Below are positions 1 through 11,097 of a DNA stretch of 64,000 nucleotides, in pieces. The DNA comes from Rotaria sordida (taxonomy: Eukaryota; Rotifera; Eurotatoria; Philodinida; Philodinidae), in contig CAJNOL010000140.1 in assembly GCA_905250125.1 (NCBI GenBank), positions 62,001 through 126,000 on the forward strand. Direction: 5' to 3'. The stretch's first letter is position 1; every line of letters starts with the position of its first letter. The notes below the pieces were generated by a model that saw only the letters and a list, made by a program, of their open reading frames with translations, did no database searches and was not told where the DNA came from. A program made the translations under genes and the position numbers.

Positions 1-1664
1 TGCCGAACCGAAATTAATCGATTCTTCTACAGTTTCTATCAAATATATAGTCGGTGGATGGCTTACATTACTTTTTTGTTCATTTGGTAAAAAAAAAAAA
101 AAAAACAAGAAAATAAAAAGAGAACAAGACATTATTTTCTAAACTTTAGGTATTGTTACCAATATTTTCACGGTTATTGTTCTATCACATCCACGTATGC
201 GAAATAGTTCTACACATGTTTATCTAATGGCACTATCTGTATGCAATATATTTCTTTTGGCTGGTCTAATGATTAATTATTCATTAAAATCTATTGGTAA
301 AAAAACAAAATATTTTCGAATTTTATTAATAATCTAATATATCTTGTTATATCTTTTAAATAGCTTCCTATCCTGAACTATTAGCATATTTACGTCGACC
401 GGATCGAATAAATAGAAATGCTTTATTAGCTAATGCTTATGAACAATTTTATGCACATGTTGCACCACTTACAACACCATTATTATCAATGCTTTTACTT
501 TCAAGTACTTATTTAACTGTTCTACTTAGTGGTGATCGTTATTTTTTAATTTGTTGGCCATTAATAGCTGAAAAAGTTCGTACACGTAAAATGGCATTAC
601 GTTTAGTATTACTTGTTTTTATCATTGTTAATATTTATATATTACCACATTGGTTTGAATATCGTACAGCAACAAGACATATAAAAACAATTCATGCAAT
701 AACAAATTTTACATTTAATAATGATACAGCTCCTACAATTATTTTTACAAGTAAACTTGTTGAATTAACATATACAAGTCTTGGTTCAAATGCAATATAT
801 TTATCAATATATCGTTTTTATTTAAATGTTCCTATAACATTTGTTATACCATTTACATTATTAACATTATGTAATGGTAGTATGATTCATCAATTATTAT
901 TAATAAGAAAGAAAAAAAAACGTTTAGGTCATCGTATGAAAGCTGATATACGTATAACAATAATGTTAATTGTCATTGTTTTAACATTTATGTTATGTCG
1001 TTCAGTTAATTTATTTGTTAATTTATTTGTACAATTATCACCATGTTTAAATCAAAATTCTCTTCAACGTTTTAATACATTTGCAAATTTATTAATTGCA
1101 TTTAATGGTTTTGTTAATTTCTTTTTATTTGCTGTATTTGGTCAACGTTTTCGTGAAATGGTTTTATATATTTTTTTTCGTCGTGGACAATATCCTTTCT
1201 TATCTGCATTAGATGGTATAAGTGCACATCGAACTGGTCCATCTGGAGGATTACCAATATTAGATGCTATACGTAGATCATCAAGACGTTTATCAACTAA
1301 TGATTCAGATATTTGGGCAGCTATAGCACGTCGACGATCATCAGCAACAATGGCTGTTTTATATAATCCATCAGATAATCGACCAAGATCAGCATCAAAT
1401 TCAATGGTAGATTCAGCACATTTACACATTCCAAAATATATAAATGATGATAAACAAAATATATCAAATTCATCAATAAATATGACTGAATCACCTTTTC
1501 CAAATTCATCATATCAACAATTATCAACAAATCATAATACAACAATAACATATAATTTAACTGTACCGAATGAAAATCGTCTAAAAATTTCAACTCCAAG
1601 TTGTATGAAAAAGAAAACTGATGATTTGACACCAGCAACAGCACATCGTGTCAAATTTGTTTAA
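1..1664 (+). CDS. Class A (rhodopsin-like) peptide GPCR, 5' partial
   Basis: Exons <1-86, 150-296 and 364-1664 join in phase with GT-AG introns; the N-terminus lies upstream of the window. Transmembrane (TM) 1 and TM2 fall in the first two exons. TM3 ends in GDRY, an intact E/DRY motif, in the third. TM5, TM6 and a TM7 reading NGFVNFFLF follow, then the FGQRFRE start of helix 8. This is the architecture of invertebrate FMRFamide-type receptors, plasma-membrane proteins that couple to G proteins. Two positions depart from the class consensus: the usual TM2 Asp is Asn (ALSVCN), and the NPxxY Tyr is Phe. The roughly 170-residue cytoplasmic tail is rich in Ser, Thr and Asn, with Arg-rich stretches just after TM7. 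The ligand cannot be told from sequence. The family is secure; the subfamily is a guess. Confidence 0.85.
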
Positions 1665-3114
1665 TAAGATTCTTTATTTTATTTTTTCTTTTATTTTTTC
1701 TTTTTTTAAATATATAAAAAAATGTATTTGCTTTATAAAAAAAAAAAAAATAAAAAAGTAATATATATTTAGATTGAGAGAGATCGTAATTAGAGTTGTT
1801 TCTAGGATACTCGACATTCAAGTGTATGGTATGATTACGAATTCGAGAAAGAAATATGTAAATTTCATGAAATACTATTTTTACCATAAGTATATAATTT
1901 AGATCTTTACGTAGATTGAGATAATTTAATTCTATGCATCTCTGGGTTTATATAATTGAAATAAGAATTAAATCAAACGCTTTATAGTCTTCAATATGAA
2001 TGTCTTATTAGATGTAGAAAATCGAGTCAATATCAAATCGTTAATTTTTTCAATAATTTCAAATATTTTAATCAAATAACGAAGAAACAAATTCCTTTTG
2101 AATCGAGGCTATATGCATCATGTAACTTCTAATAACTTATGAATACTTTGAAAAGAATTCAGGCTATTAGCTTATTACTGGCGAGATATTATATATTTAA
2201 TAGAATGTCATAGTCTTCCTCAGGAGTTTCGAATTTTCACTTGAAACTTTGCATAGAGATATAAACCTTAACGAGAATATCTTATTATGAAAGTTTAAGA
2301 TTTTTCAATTGCATCTATTTTGAAATAAGAACATAGGGAATTTATCGTTATATATAAAGCAGCGTTAAAAAAAAACATAGTTTTACCTTTTGCCGTATCT
2401 TAAGATAGAAATAATCAAAAGATTTGAAACTTACAATAAACTATTCTTATTAACGTATGTCTCTAACCAAAATTTCAAGTCGAAATTTGACATTCATGTT
2501 TTTTCTGATGTTCCTGCGGGGAATCACAGCGTTCTGATGAAAATACAGTATTGCGGCAGTAATAAGCTATTAGCTCGAACTCTTTTCAGGGTATTCACAG
2601 TTCATTAGAACCTACATGCGGCATATAGTCTCGACTCAAAAACAAGTTGACACTTAGACATGTTCTCTCGTATAAAAAACACGATTCAACTACTTTTTGT
2701 TTTAATTAAACCTTCTTTTGAAGTTTAACAAGCTTATAATTCAATATTGTTCATTTATAGAAACAATTAGCATTTGAAAATAGAAATTGAAACTTGTATA
2801 TATTATAGATTTTATCCGCTATATTGACATCACAATTACAGAATGTTAGTAATGAGTCTCATTGTTTTCTACTAAAAACAAAAAAAAAAAAAAAATATTA
2901 ATTTTCAAGACATTTATACTTTTTGAAGCAAGAATATTTCTATGATAAAAGAATTAATTAAATGGATTTATGAATTTGTTTAGTATCATACACGCAAATA
3001 ACAAGAAAATTCATTTTTGTTTGCAATAGCAATAACAATGTAGAAATTTTATTTCTTTTTCTTTTCATTGTAAAAAAAAACAAAACAAAACAAACAAATC
3101 ATTAAACACCAGAT
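1665..3114. other. Intergenic region between convergent GPCR and TRMT10C genes
   Basis: AT-rich, with poly-A/T runs near 1739 and 2880 that probably include the GPCR polyadenylation region. No coding exon with splice signals or family similarity was found. Most of the interval is the fold-back repeat listed at 2090-2650. Confidence 0.6.
2090..2650. repeat. Fold-back element with ~200 bp imperfect inverted arms
   Basis: Sequence from about 2095 to 2290 recurs as its reverse complement between about 2440 and 2645. Examples are GCTATTAGCTTATTACTG at about 2163 against CAGTAATAAGCTATTAGC at about 2556, with further matches running outward through the TATATGC and GAATAC segments. Arms look roughly 75% identical, so this is an old copy. 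Part of the left arm resembles 22895-22975, inside an intron of the first TDRD5-like gene, suggesting a dispersed non-autonomous family. No transposase is encoded. Confidence 0.6.
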
Positions 3115-6100
3115 TTAATGTTTAATATTTAAACCTGTCCATCGACCAAATTTTTCATAATCAAGTCGTTTATCTTCCAATTTTTCCGAATAACGTTCAA
3201 CTACTTTTCGATCACTAGAAAAAAAGTTATCCAAAAAAAATTAATATTAAATAAAAAACTAATATTCTTACGGAATATATTTAAATGCTTCAACCCAAGA
3301 ACCAGTATGTTTTAATGTCATTAAAATATTATACACTTGATCAAGTGTTAATGTTTTACCACTACCACCACCAAATCTAATTCGAATAATTTATATTAAA
3401 AAAAATAAATAAATAAAATTTTCATTGAACAAGACATACTTTACATATCGATCAATAGGAAATCGTTGATGTTTAATGTTGTCACGTTTTGCTTTAGCAA
3501 ATGTTAATGGTTTTTTACCACCTATTAATATACAAAAAGAAAAATTATTCAATATTATTTCATTAAAATTGGCGATAGATAGTTTTATAAATGCATATAT
3601 ATATATATGATAAAGAATAGCAATTAGCTGAAATTTTCCAAATGATAAAGGAAGATCTCCAAATGTGACTCGTTAATGAAATTGATATTGTTTCCATAAG
3701 CCCTAGCGAGATTATTAGAAGCCTACAGTGATTCTTTCTCATACGCTGTACTTCCTATATTATTACCATTACTTATCTCGAGCAAAGTATTCGCAAAAAC
3801 ATTATATTACAAAATTTCCTTGAGATATTCAATATTCAACAACAATTATGTGCCACAAGGAAAGGTATGATAGGTCAATGTTTTCTATAGGAGAAAAGTC
3901 AATAAAATTGTAATTACTAGGGAAGAACAGTGCATAGGAACGAACACTTATTTAGGGAACTGAAGGTCTGATTTCACAAAAAAGTGAACGTGCAGTTTGT
4001 TAACTCTTATAGGTTTCTACTAGATTCGTTGGAACCTACTTATAGATTTGTTAATACTCGACAGTTGTTGATATTCTATATTTTTCAATAAACAAAGAAA
4101 TAAATTCTAAGAGAGAAATTATATTTGACCTGGTTATTTTTAGAAACTGTTATCAATCTGTTTTATTATTATTATTTTTACTGTAAATTTGTTGATTGAA
4201 ATTGTAGTTTAATTTTATATGTCGATAGAAAACTTTTTTAGAATAAAAATATAGATTGATTTTTATTAGTTTACTTATAGGTTTTCTTCAATTATTCTCT
4301 TTCGATATTGATCTATCGATTTTTCGAGCTCTGTACTATGCATTAAGAACTATTTTTTATTTTATCTTTACAGTTTAAAACGAAAATAATCGCAGTTTCT
4401 ATAATATTTACATTTAATTTACTTAGAATCTAATCTAGTAGATACAAAAAAAAAGAAATATTTCTATTCCACCTCTTTCCTCTAAAAATTGCTTACTTCC
4501 GTCAGATTCTTTATCAAAATTAAGATAAAATCATGAGATAGAGTAGTTGAAGTCAACTCTTTTATAAATAATATGATTTTTTAATTTGACATGTCAATTT
4601 TTTCAAAAACTTTCAATGATTTTCATAATCTTATGCTTGAAGAATATACTTTTTGTTTCTAAAAAAAAGCAGAAAATCTTTGTCTTTTTTTTATTATCTC
4701 TTTATATTTTTCTCATCGTGCCACTTCTCAAATTTCTCGAAAGAATTTCATTGTAGCCAATTAGTTTTTTTTTTTGTTTTGTCTGAAAGAGCATGTGTAA
4801 CTACAGTGCCTCATAGTACTCATATTTTGAATGAAGCTTTCTTATTATTATATAAAAATGCACTTATATGAATAGAAAACATTTTTTTTTCTGAGATTTT
4901 TTTTCAACCTATTGAACTCATCATTTTTTTTTCCTACGCATAAAAAGTAAGGATTTAAAAAAAGAAATAATTCTGTCATATTCTTTCATATAAAAAAGTA
5001 ATTAAATATATTGAATTAAGTCTTATAGAGAATTTCAGATTGTCAAATGAACTATTTTTTAGTGTCGTCTAATCTGATTGAGTATTCAGCAATTAATGAA
5101 ATTTCAATGTTTTAAATTATTTTTACTTTTTCAAACTGCTAATTTATATGAAAACATAGGATTGAAAATCGGGTTTGATCATGATCGAGCAATTTATTGT
5201 GCTTGAGAACAGATCACAGAAGTGAAAAGTAATATTATTTTACTAAGAGTATTCGTTTACAGATGATGAAGTAATCGAATACATGCAGAGGAAAATGAAC
5301 TATCAAAAAGATGAACATGTATTATCGTGATAGAAAAAAGCATTCATGTATGTATTCAAAAGTATAACGTTTGGCACTAACACTGCATTTCATTTCAACG
5401 TTATCAGCAACAAACAAATGTATACTTAGCGAAATTGATCGAATTTTAGAAGCAGAAGGACACCAAGTGAATCCTGAACTATTTGTTTTTTTTTTTTTTG
5501 TAGAATTTGAGACATAAATCAAACGTTTGAAAACTGTACTATGACTATGAAAGTCTCTGCCGGATGTCGATTAAGGGTACCCCCCCCCTCTTTTTCATGA
5601 TTTTTAGATCTCAAAGACGGTTCAACCGATCGGATTGAAATTTTTACCACAGATAGAGCACCTAAAATAAGGAGACGCGTCTTCGAGGAAAAATTTTTTC
5701 AAGAGGGTTTTCATGGTTTTTTTTGGAAAACCATGGTTTTCCATAGATCCTCATCTTGCCATGGGAAATCCTCATCAAACTTTGTCCGATTGGGCTGAAA
5801 ATTTTTTTGCACATAGCTACGACTATATCTCAGAGGTAGTTTTGAGCTTTTTCAAAAATCTCACTTTCTTTTTTTTTTATGAGACAAATATGTGAAAGTT
5901 TCCAGCTAAAAACCGGGTTTGCTCAAGAACCTTTACGTATTTGTTTCATAAAAAAAAAAGAAAGTGAGATTTTTGAGAAAGCTCAAAACTACCTCTGAGA
6001 TATAATCGTAGCTATATGCAAAAAAATTTTCAGCCCAATCGGACAAAGTTTGATGAGGGTTTCCCATGGCAAGATGAGGATCTATGGAAAACCATGGTTT

Positions 6101-7543
6101 TCCAAAAAAAACCATGAAAACCCTCTTGAAAAAATTTTTCCTCGAAGACGTGTCTCCTTATTTTAGGTGCTCTATCTGTGGTAAAAATTTCAATCCGATC
6201 GGTTGAACCGTCTTTGAGATCTAAAAATCATGAAAAAGAGGGGGGGTACCCTTAATTCTGGTTCGGATACGAAAAATCGTACCTGTGCAGGATACTCCTA
6301 TTTTTTATCTTTGTTTATTGAATATCTCTGGAAAACATCATGTTAAAGGATTGAAAATTTTACCATAGTCTCTTCACTACAGCTCTAATACGTCCTAAAA
6401 ATTTCATATGATTTAAATGTATTATTCTATTTCTAGATCGATTTCGAAGGAGAGCGCTCAGCGGTTCATTAAAAAAGTACCTACTAAGATCAATAATTCC
6501 ACCAATAATATAGACAGCATCATGATCAAATGATGTCATTTCAACATTTGAATCTGGTGATAAATAAATAAGTTTTTCATGTGGAAATATATCTAAATAA
6601 CTTGATTCTGTTGCTTCAAAACATAAATTCTCTAATGGTGATCGACGATTAAATTCTTCTTGTAATCGTCCATGTTTAGATAAATTACATAAATAAACAA
6701 ATGATGGTGAATGATAACGATAAATTTCAGCAAATAAATATTGTATTTGATCAACTAAATTTAATAAATAATATTCACGTATATGTTCATGTTCAAAACC
6801 ACAATCAATAACAATCATTTCACCAAGACGTGCAGGTACAAGTAATAATTGTTCACGTAAATATTTTTCATATTGTCGACCAAAATGACGAAATATAGAT
6901 GAATAACCAGGATAATTTGTTGGTGGTTTTCCTTCGGCAAGTAATTCTTGACGACGTTTTACTGATTCAATACGACGAAGATTATTTTCAGTAACAATAG
7001 CTGTACGACGTTTACGATACATTTCACGAAGAAAAAGATATCTTAAAAGAAAACAAAATCTTAATTCTTTAAAAAATATTTGAATAGATTATTAACTTAC
7101 CCATATATACTTTTTCGAGATTGACTTAAAGGTGTATTTATTAATTCAGTCCATCGTTCATCAGGTATAATTTCTGGTACACGTTCACCACTTTCACGTA
7201 ATGTTTGAATTTCTATAGAATTGAAATTAAGATAAAAAAAAGAAAAACAAATTAATTTACCTATTTCAATAACATGTCGTCGTTGTTCTTCAGTAAGATC
7301 TGAAAAACTTCTTCGTTCACGTAAATATTCCCATAACCATTCATTATTATTATTATTATCATCTATAGTTTTTTTTGTTGATTTAGAATCATCAGATTTA
7401 TTTAATATATTATTTTGTTGATTAATTTCTTTTTCAGATAATACTTTCAATGAGAAATTTGATAGAAAATATCGAGAATTATTTAATATGAAATGATTTT
7501 GATATTTTAAAATTATTGATGTAAAAATACGTGATAATAACAT
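3115..7543 (-). CDS. TRMT10C: tRNA methyltransferase 10C / mitochondrial RNase P protein 1
   Basis: Six exons join in phase: 7543-7261, 7212-7101, 7041-6485, 3521-3440, 3376-3272 and 3214-3115. They give 412 residues, close to the 403 of human TRMT10C. The family makes m1A/m1G at position 9 of mitochondrial tRNAs and is a subunit of protein-only RNase P. The N-terminus (MLLSRIFTSIIL...) looks like a mitochondrial presequence. The SPOUT-domain segment VYIIGGIIDLS is followed, across intron 3, by GKKPLTFAKAKRDNI and then LTLDQVYNILMTLKHTGSW, matching the C-terminal order of TRMT10C. Intron 3 (6484-3522, 2963 bp) dwarfs the other four (48-68 bp) and carries a long palindrome. The third exon stays open for about 40 codons past its donor, which can be mistaken for a C-terminus. 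Identification is strong; the large intron is inferred from phase and family order. Confidence 0.88.
4640..4875. repeat. Dispersed repeat, copy 1 (second copy at 50715-50900)
   Basis: Shares ordered blocks with 50715-50900 in the same orientation: GAAAATCTTT, then TTTCATTGTAGCCAATTA, AGAGCATGTG, CAGTG, TTTTGAAT and ATTATATAAA. Both copies sit inside large introns, of TRMT10C and of the ELAV-like gene. No coding capacity is recognisable. Confidence 0.65.
5571..6255. mobile_element. Near-perfect 685 bp palindrome (fold-back / MITE-like element, TTAA ends)
   Basis: The left arm (5571-5894) and right arm (5932-6255) are reverse complements about 324 bp long, differing at only a handful of positions plus the length of a C/G run. 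A loop of about 37 bp separates them. Both ends read TTAAGGGTACCCC, so TTAA may be a target-site duplication. TTAA duplication is characteristic of piggyBac-type cut-and-paste transposons; assignment to that group is inference, because no transposase is present. High arm identity implies recent insertion or gene conversion. Transcribed as part of the TRMT10C pre-mRNA, it would form a hairpin of more than 300 bp. Confidence 0.85.
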
Positions 7544-8469
7544 TTTTCAAAAACGTATTTTGTATAAAGTACTATAGTAAGATCTATAATTTACCATGAA
7601 ATGATTATTTTCTATCGTATAGAATTCAATGTAAACAGAGGTCGCACATTTCCATCTTAGTTAATGAAACATTCTTTTCATTAAAACTCTTTTTTAGGAA
7701 TGTTCAATATAAATATCTATCATTGAATATACAATAAGAGATAAGAATGTTTGTTACATCATGATTACTTTTTTTTTTATAAGTTAATTAAATACTCTTG
7801 GAGAAAAATACAATTCTATTATATTATCACCTCAGGGTGCTCACAGTTGGTACTTAGCAGCTTACAATTAAACAGGATGTATATAGACTTGATTATAAAT
7901 CATTTGAATTACTTTTTTATTTTTTTAAAATAAACAAAATGCAATATTTTTATTTGTCAGTTAATGTACATTGAAATTCATTGATTATTACCATGAAAAA
8001 TAAAAAAAAACTTGTCATGATTATTATCTTTTTTTTTTTTTTTTTAAACTAAATACAATGATATTCGAACATTTTTTTTGTTTTGTCTGTTTTGTACAAT
8101 AATTCTTTTCTTCCAATTTAACAGAAACAGAAAGAAAAACAATTGAATCAATATTTTTCTATCTGATCAGAAACAAGACAAGATAACATCTTTGCATGCA
8201 CATTTGTTCATTTATCAATAGCAGATGAACATGTGTTGAATGAGGATAGACAAATAGATAAATGGCATGGTTCATTTATAATTGAACTAAAAGAAGAACC
8301 ATCTTTATTCTTTTTATTATTGAAAGTTCATCATGCCCTTTTCATACGTCAAACAAATTGATTGTTGAATTATATCAATATATCTTTTTCGTTTACGTTA
8401 ATATCAAGATAATACCAAATGATTTTATATATATATATCTATATATAATAGTATGAAGTAATCCGACAG

Positions 8470-8545
8470 TTAAGATCAGCAAGCAGGCTGTGATATGATT
8501 TCAAGTTTATTTCAACATTTCACAGACTGTTTACTGATAGAAACT
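8470..8545 (-). ncRNA. mir-2: miR-2 family microRNA precursor (copy 1)
   Basis: On the minus strand a stem-loop pairs the 5' arm (about 8542-8519) with the 3' arm (about 8497-8473): roughly 22 positions with three mismatches and one wobble, closed by a loop of about 18 nt. The 3' arm begins TATCACAGCCTGCTTGCTGA (from 8495), carrying the ATCACAG seed and the 3' portion typical of protostome miR-2, in the arm where miR-2 is normally mature. The family represses targets through 3' UTR sites and is normally found in clusters. A second related hairpin lies about 270 bp upstream on the same strand. Confidence 0.85.
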
Positions 8546-8741
8546 GCCTTTATTTGTTATGATCACAATAATATGAAGATAATATGTTGACAAAAAAAAA
8601 AAAAAACAACAACCATTATATGTACTATAATAAATTAGAAAATAAATTAATGATACATATATATATATATATATTGATGAAAGAATATATTCTTATAAAT
8701 TATTTTTCTTTTACCTTGATAAAGATATGATGCATGTTCGC

Positions 8742-8818
8742 TTCATGTCAACAAAGCAAGACTGTGATATGATTTCGATTTTCACATAGCACGATCTCTT
8801 TGCTGACACAAATTGTAG
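8742..8818 (-). ncRNA. mir-2: miR-2 family microRNA precursor (copy 2)
   Basis: On the minus strand, TGTCAGCAAAG at the 5' end pairs with CTTTGTTGACA at the 3' end, and the stem continues to a loop of about 11 nt with one small bulge. The 3' arm starts TATCACAGTCTTGCTTTGTT (from 8769), with the same ATCACAG seed as copy 1 but a diverged 3' half. Same strand, short spacing and the shared 3'-arm seed indicate a polycistronic primary transcript made by local duplication. Confidence 0.8.
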
Positions 8819-9629
8819 ATGATTAAGAAAGGAAAAAAAGAAAGAAGTATTATAAAGCTTGTAGATTCCACAGTGTTTACGGTGGATGTAGCGAATATAG
8901 CAATAAACAAGAGAGAATAAAAAGGCTTTTTTTTCTCTAATCATCTTCACTTTTCATGTGTTAATGATTGATGTCGAATGACAAACACATTCGCTTGGGC
9001 GCTTTTTTTTTTGCTATACTCATCTTCTTTTCTTTTCTTTTTCTACTATCTAAAAAAAAAAAAAAAAAGGAAGAGACAACTTGGAATACTCTCCTTTGCT
9101 AATAATGATTTGTTCACTGTGAAAAATCGATTGTTATTTCTGTTCTATACCTTCCATTTGCTTTTAAGAGAGAATCTTCCGTTTTTTTTTCTTTATGTGC
9201 CTCATTTTTTCTTTCTTCTTTTCCTTTTTTTTTTTTTTTCTTTCTTTCTTTTTCTTCTCTTTTCGCTAATACTTAACAATAGTAAAAGATCGAATGACAG
9301 ACGCATGAGTTTACATAGATCTTTTATGATATATGAACAATAAAAAAAAAGAAAAAGCAAACGAATAGACAAAAGATAATATATTAAAAAGAAAACTTTC
9401 ATTTTAATTGATTGATTTCTTTTCTTTTTTTTTTTTTTAAACATTTGGAAAGAAATATTTACTCACCCATGAAATTATTACAATTAACATATGAATTTGT
9501 CAATATTATCCATTTCGTGTTACGAAGACTATTGCTATACTAATATTACTGCTTCTCTCATCAAGACAGAGGCCAACTAAATGATGTGATGATGCGCTCG
9601 CGTTGTCGACTGTAATGTTCTGCTCTCTC

Positions 9630-9800
9630 CCTCTCTGTTTCTCTCTCTCTCTGTCTCTCTTTTTCGATCGTCGATCTTTTGTTCTCCCTCGATACAAAAA
9701 TAGATAGATAGATGCAGAACATGCATGGATGCCAGTTTTTTTTCCCGTTTCTTCTTTCTCTCTCTCTCTCTCTCTCTCCTCTTCTCTTTTCTTATTCATG
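9630..9800. repeat. CT-rich microsatellite tracts
   Basis: Several (TC)n runs, the longest near 9755-9780, lie within pyrimidine-rich sequence. On the minus strand these are GAGA tracts upstream of the miR-2 hairpins. Confidence 0.8.
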
Positions 9801-10104
9801 TTGTTATTGACCTATTCGCACCCGGCACACGATTAAGAAAAGAGAAGAGGACGCTTGCTTGCTAGCTAGCCTAGGATTAATGATGTAGTCGAAATTGTTT
9901 TTATACATGCTCGAGAGATATATAGAGATAGATGGTTGAATAGAAGAAAAGAATAATTTAGTATGCTTATTTGTTTGTACACGCATATATATATATATAT
10001 ATTTCTTGTTTTCACATGTTCGTCTTCATCTTTTTCTTCCATCACTTGATGCTAGTAACATTTGCACCCGAAACAGGACGCGACCATTTCGACTACGCAG
10101 ATAG

Positions 10105-10270
10105 AAATAAAGAAGAGAGAGAGAGAGAGAGACAGTCAGAGAACAAGAAAGAATCGAATTTTCTTTTGCTACCAATAACCCTCCCAGCACAAAACATAAA
10201 GAAAAGCAATGCTAATGTGTAGCACTAAAAAAGAAAAAGAAAGAAAGAAAGAAGAAAAAAAGAGCAGCAT
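10105..10270. repeat. GA-rich microsatellite tract
   Basis: A (GA)n run at about 10110-10130 is followed by purine-rich AAAGAAAG sequence. It has opposite strand bias to the CT tract 350 bp away. Confidence 0.75.
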
Positions 10271-10944
10271 GCAACAGCAGAAGCAATACTGCTGAGTATT
10301 TTGACAAGAAAATTGGACTAGAAGATGATGGCACGCCAATACCATTGGCAGAACGGGTCTATTAGGGAAAATACAAAATATGTGTTGTTGCATGCACGCG
10401 TCGACGTTCTGTTACTACACTCATCTACTCTTCTGAAAAACCGATGACGACAACGACGACAAAACTCATATCATGGGGGAAAAAGAAATAAAAAAAAAAA
10501 GAAGAAAATGAGACAGACTATTTTATTCTTTTATCATTGCCACTAACACCACCCATAGTCATCATCATCATCAACAACAACATCTTTGCTTTATCCGAAA
10601 AGCTGGTTAAAAAGAAGAAAAAAAAAAACGAGAGAGAAAAAAAGAAAGACAGAAAGATGATGCTGTCTGCGTTCTCTTTCATTTGCGATTGAGTTGAACA
10701 GTCATTATGATTATCTATCAGCATTATATATTTGATAAAATGAGTGATGATGTACGGCTGCAGATGCGCATGAATAGAATTGAAGATTTATACACATTTT
10801 ATTTTTTTCTTCGTATATCAAATGCAGATACAGAATACATTTATATTTATACATATAAATCCGATGGGAAAAAGGAAAAGCATGCAATAACAAAAAAAAA
10901 AATCTCAAACCAAAAGCGAATATATATAACAAAAACATTTTTCA

Positions 10945-11020
10945 AATAAATTCTTATTTGATAACATTCAAATACTTGTACATCGTAAGATTTTCATACA
11001 AGATTATCATTGAAGAAAAA
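10945..11020 (-). promoter_or_regulatory. Candidate SECIS element in the SELENOK 3' UTR
   Basis: On the minus strand the segment starting ATGATAATCTTGTA (11010) and ending at TACAAGTATTTGAA (10967) can fold into the eukaryotic SECIS plan. A UGAU/UGAA quartet supplies tandem G-A pairs. A helix II of about 9-11 bp follows (AATCTTGTA with TACAAG-ATT, one bulge). The apical loop has AAAA on its 5' side. It lies about 100 nt after the UGA codon, a workable distance. Hand-folded only. Confidence 0.5.
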
Positions 11021-11069
11021 AAAAAAAATCTATCAAAAAGAATATTATTCGAATAAATGTAGTTCAATT

Positions 11070-11097
11070 GATTTCTAGCACATCAAAGCTAGAAATC
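11070..11097. repeat. Perfect 10-bp stem-loop just after the SELENOK stop
   Basis: GATTTCTAGC and GCTAGAAATC flank an 8-nt loop, beginning about 6 nt after the TAA stop on the minus strand. It lacks a SECIS quartet. Its role, if any, is unknown. Confidence 0.7.

Larger units (their letters stand above)
3522..6484 (-). other. 2.96 kb intron of TRMT10C
   Basis: Bounded by donor GTAGGT and acceptor TTAATAG on the minus strand, splitting an AGT codon in phase. It holds the palindromic element at 5571-6255, a dispersed repeat copy at 4640-4875, and otherwise AT-rich DNA in which I see no exon. Confidence 0.75.

Noticed and set aside
5713-6115. Two near-identical 60-residue open frames on opposite strands (MVFFGKPWFSIDPHL...)
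   Set aside because: They are the same sequence read in each arm of the palindrome. No splice or promoter context, and the frame starts and ends inside the repeat.
6360-6484. Continuation of TRMT10C exon 3 for about 40 codons
   Set aside because: This reads into intron 3; the family's conserved C-terminus is found in phase at 3521-3115 instead. It could still be a minor isoform.
8205-8250. Short hairpin CACATTTGTTCAT...ATGAACATGTG near the miR-2 cluster
   Set aside because: The stem is only about 12 bp and neither arm matches a microRNA family I know. Not enough to call a third precursor.
8978-9799. Several 80-120 codon open frames rich in Phe, Leu, Lys or Arg-Glu
   Set aside because: They arise from poly-T, poly-A and CT microsatellites. 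No domain and no splice partners.
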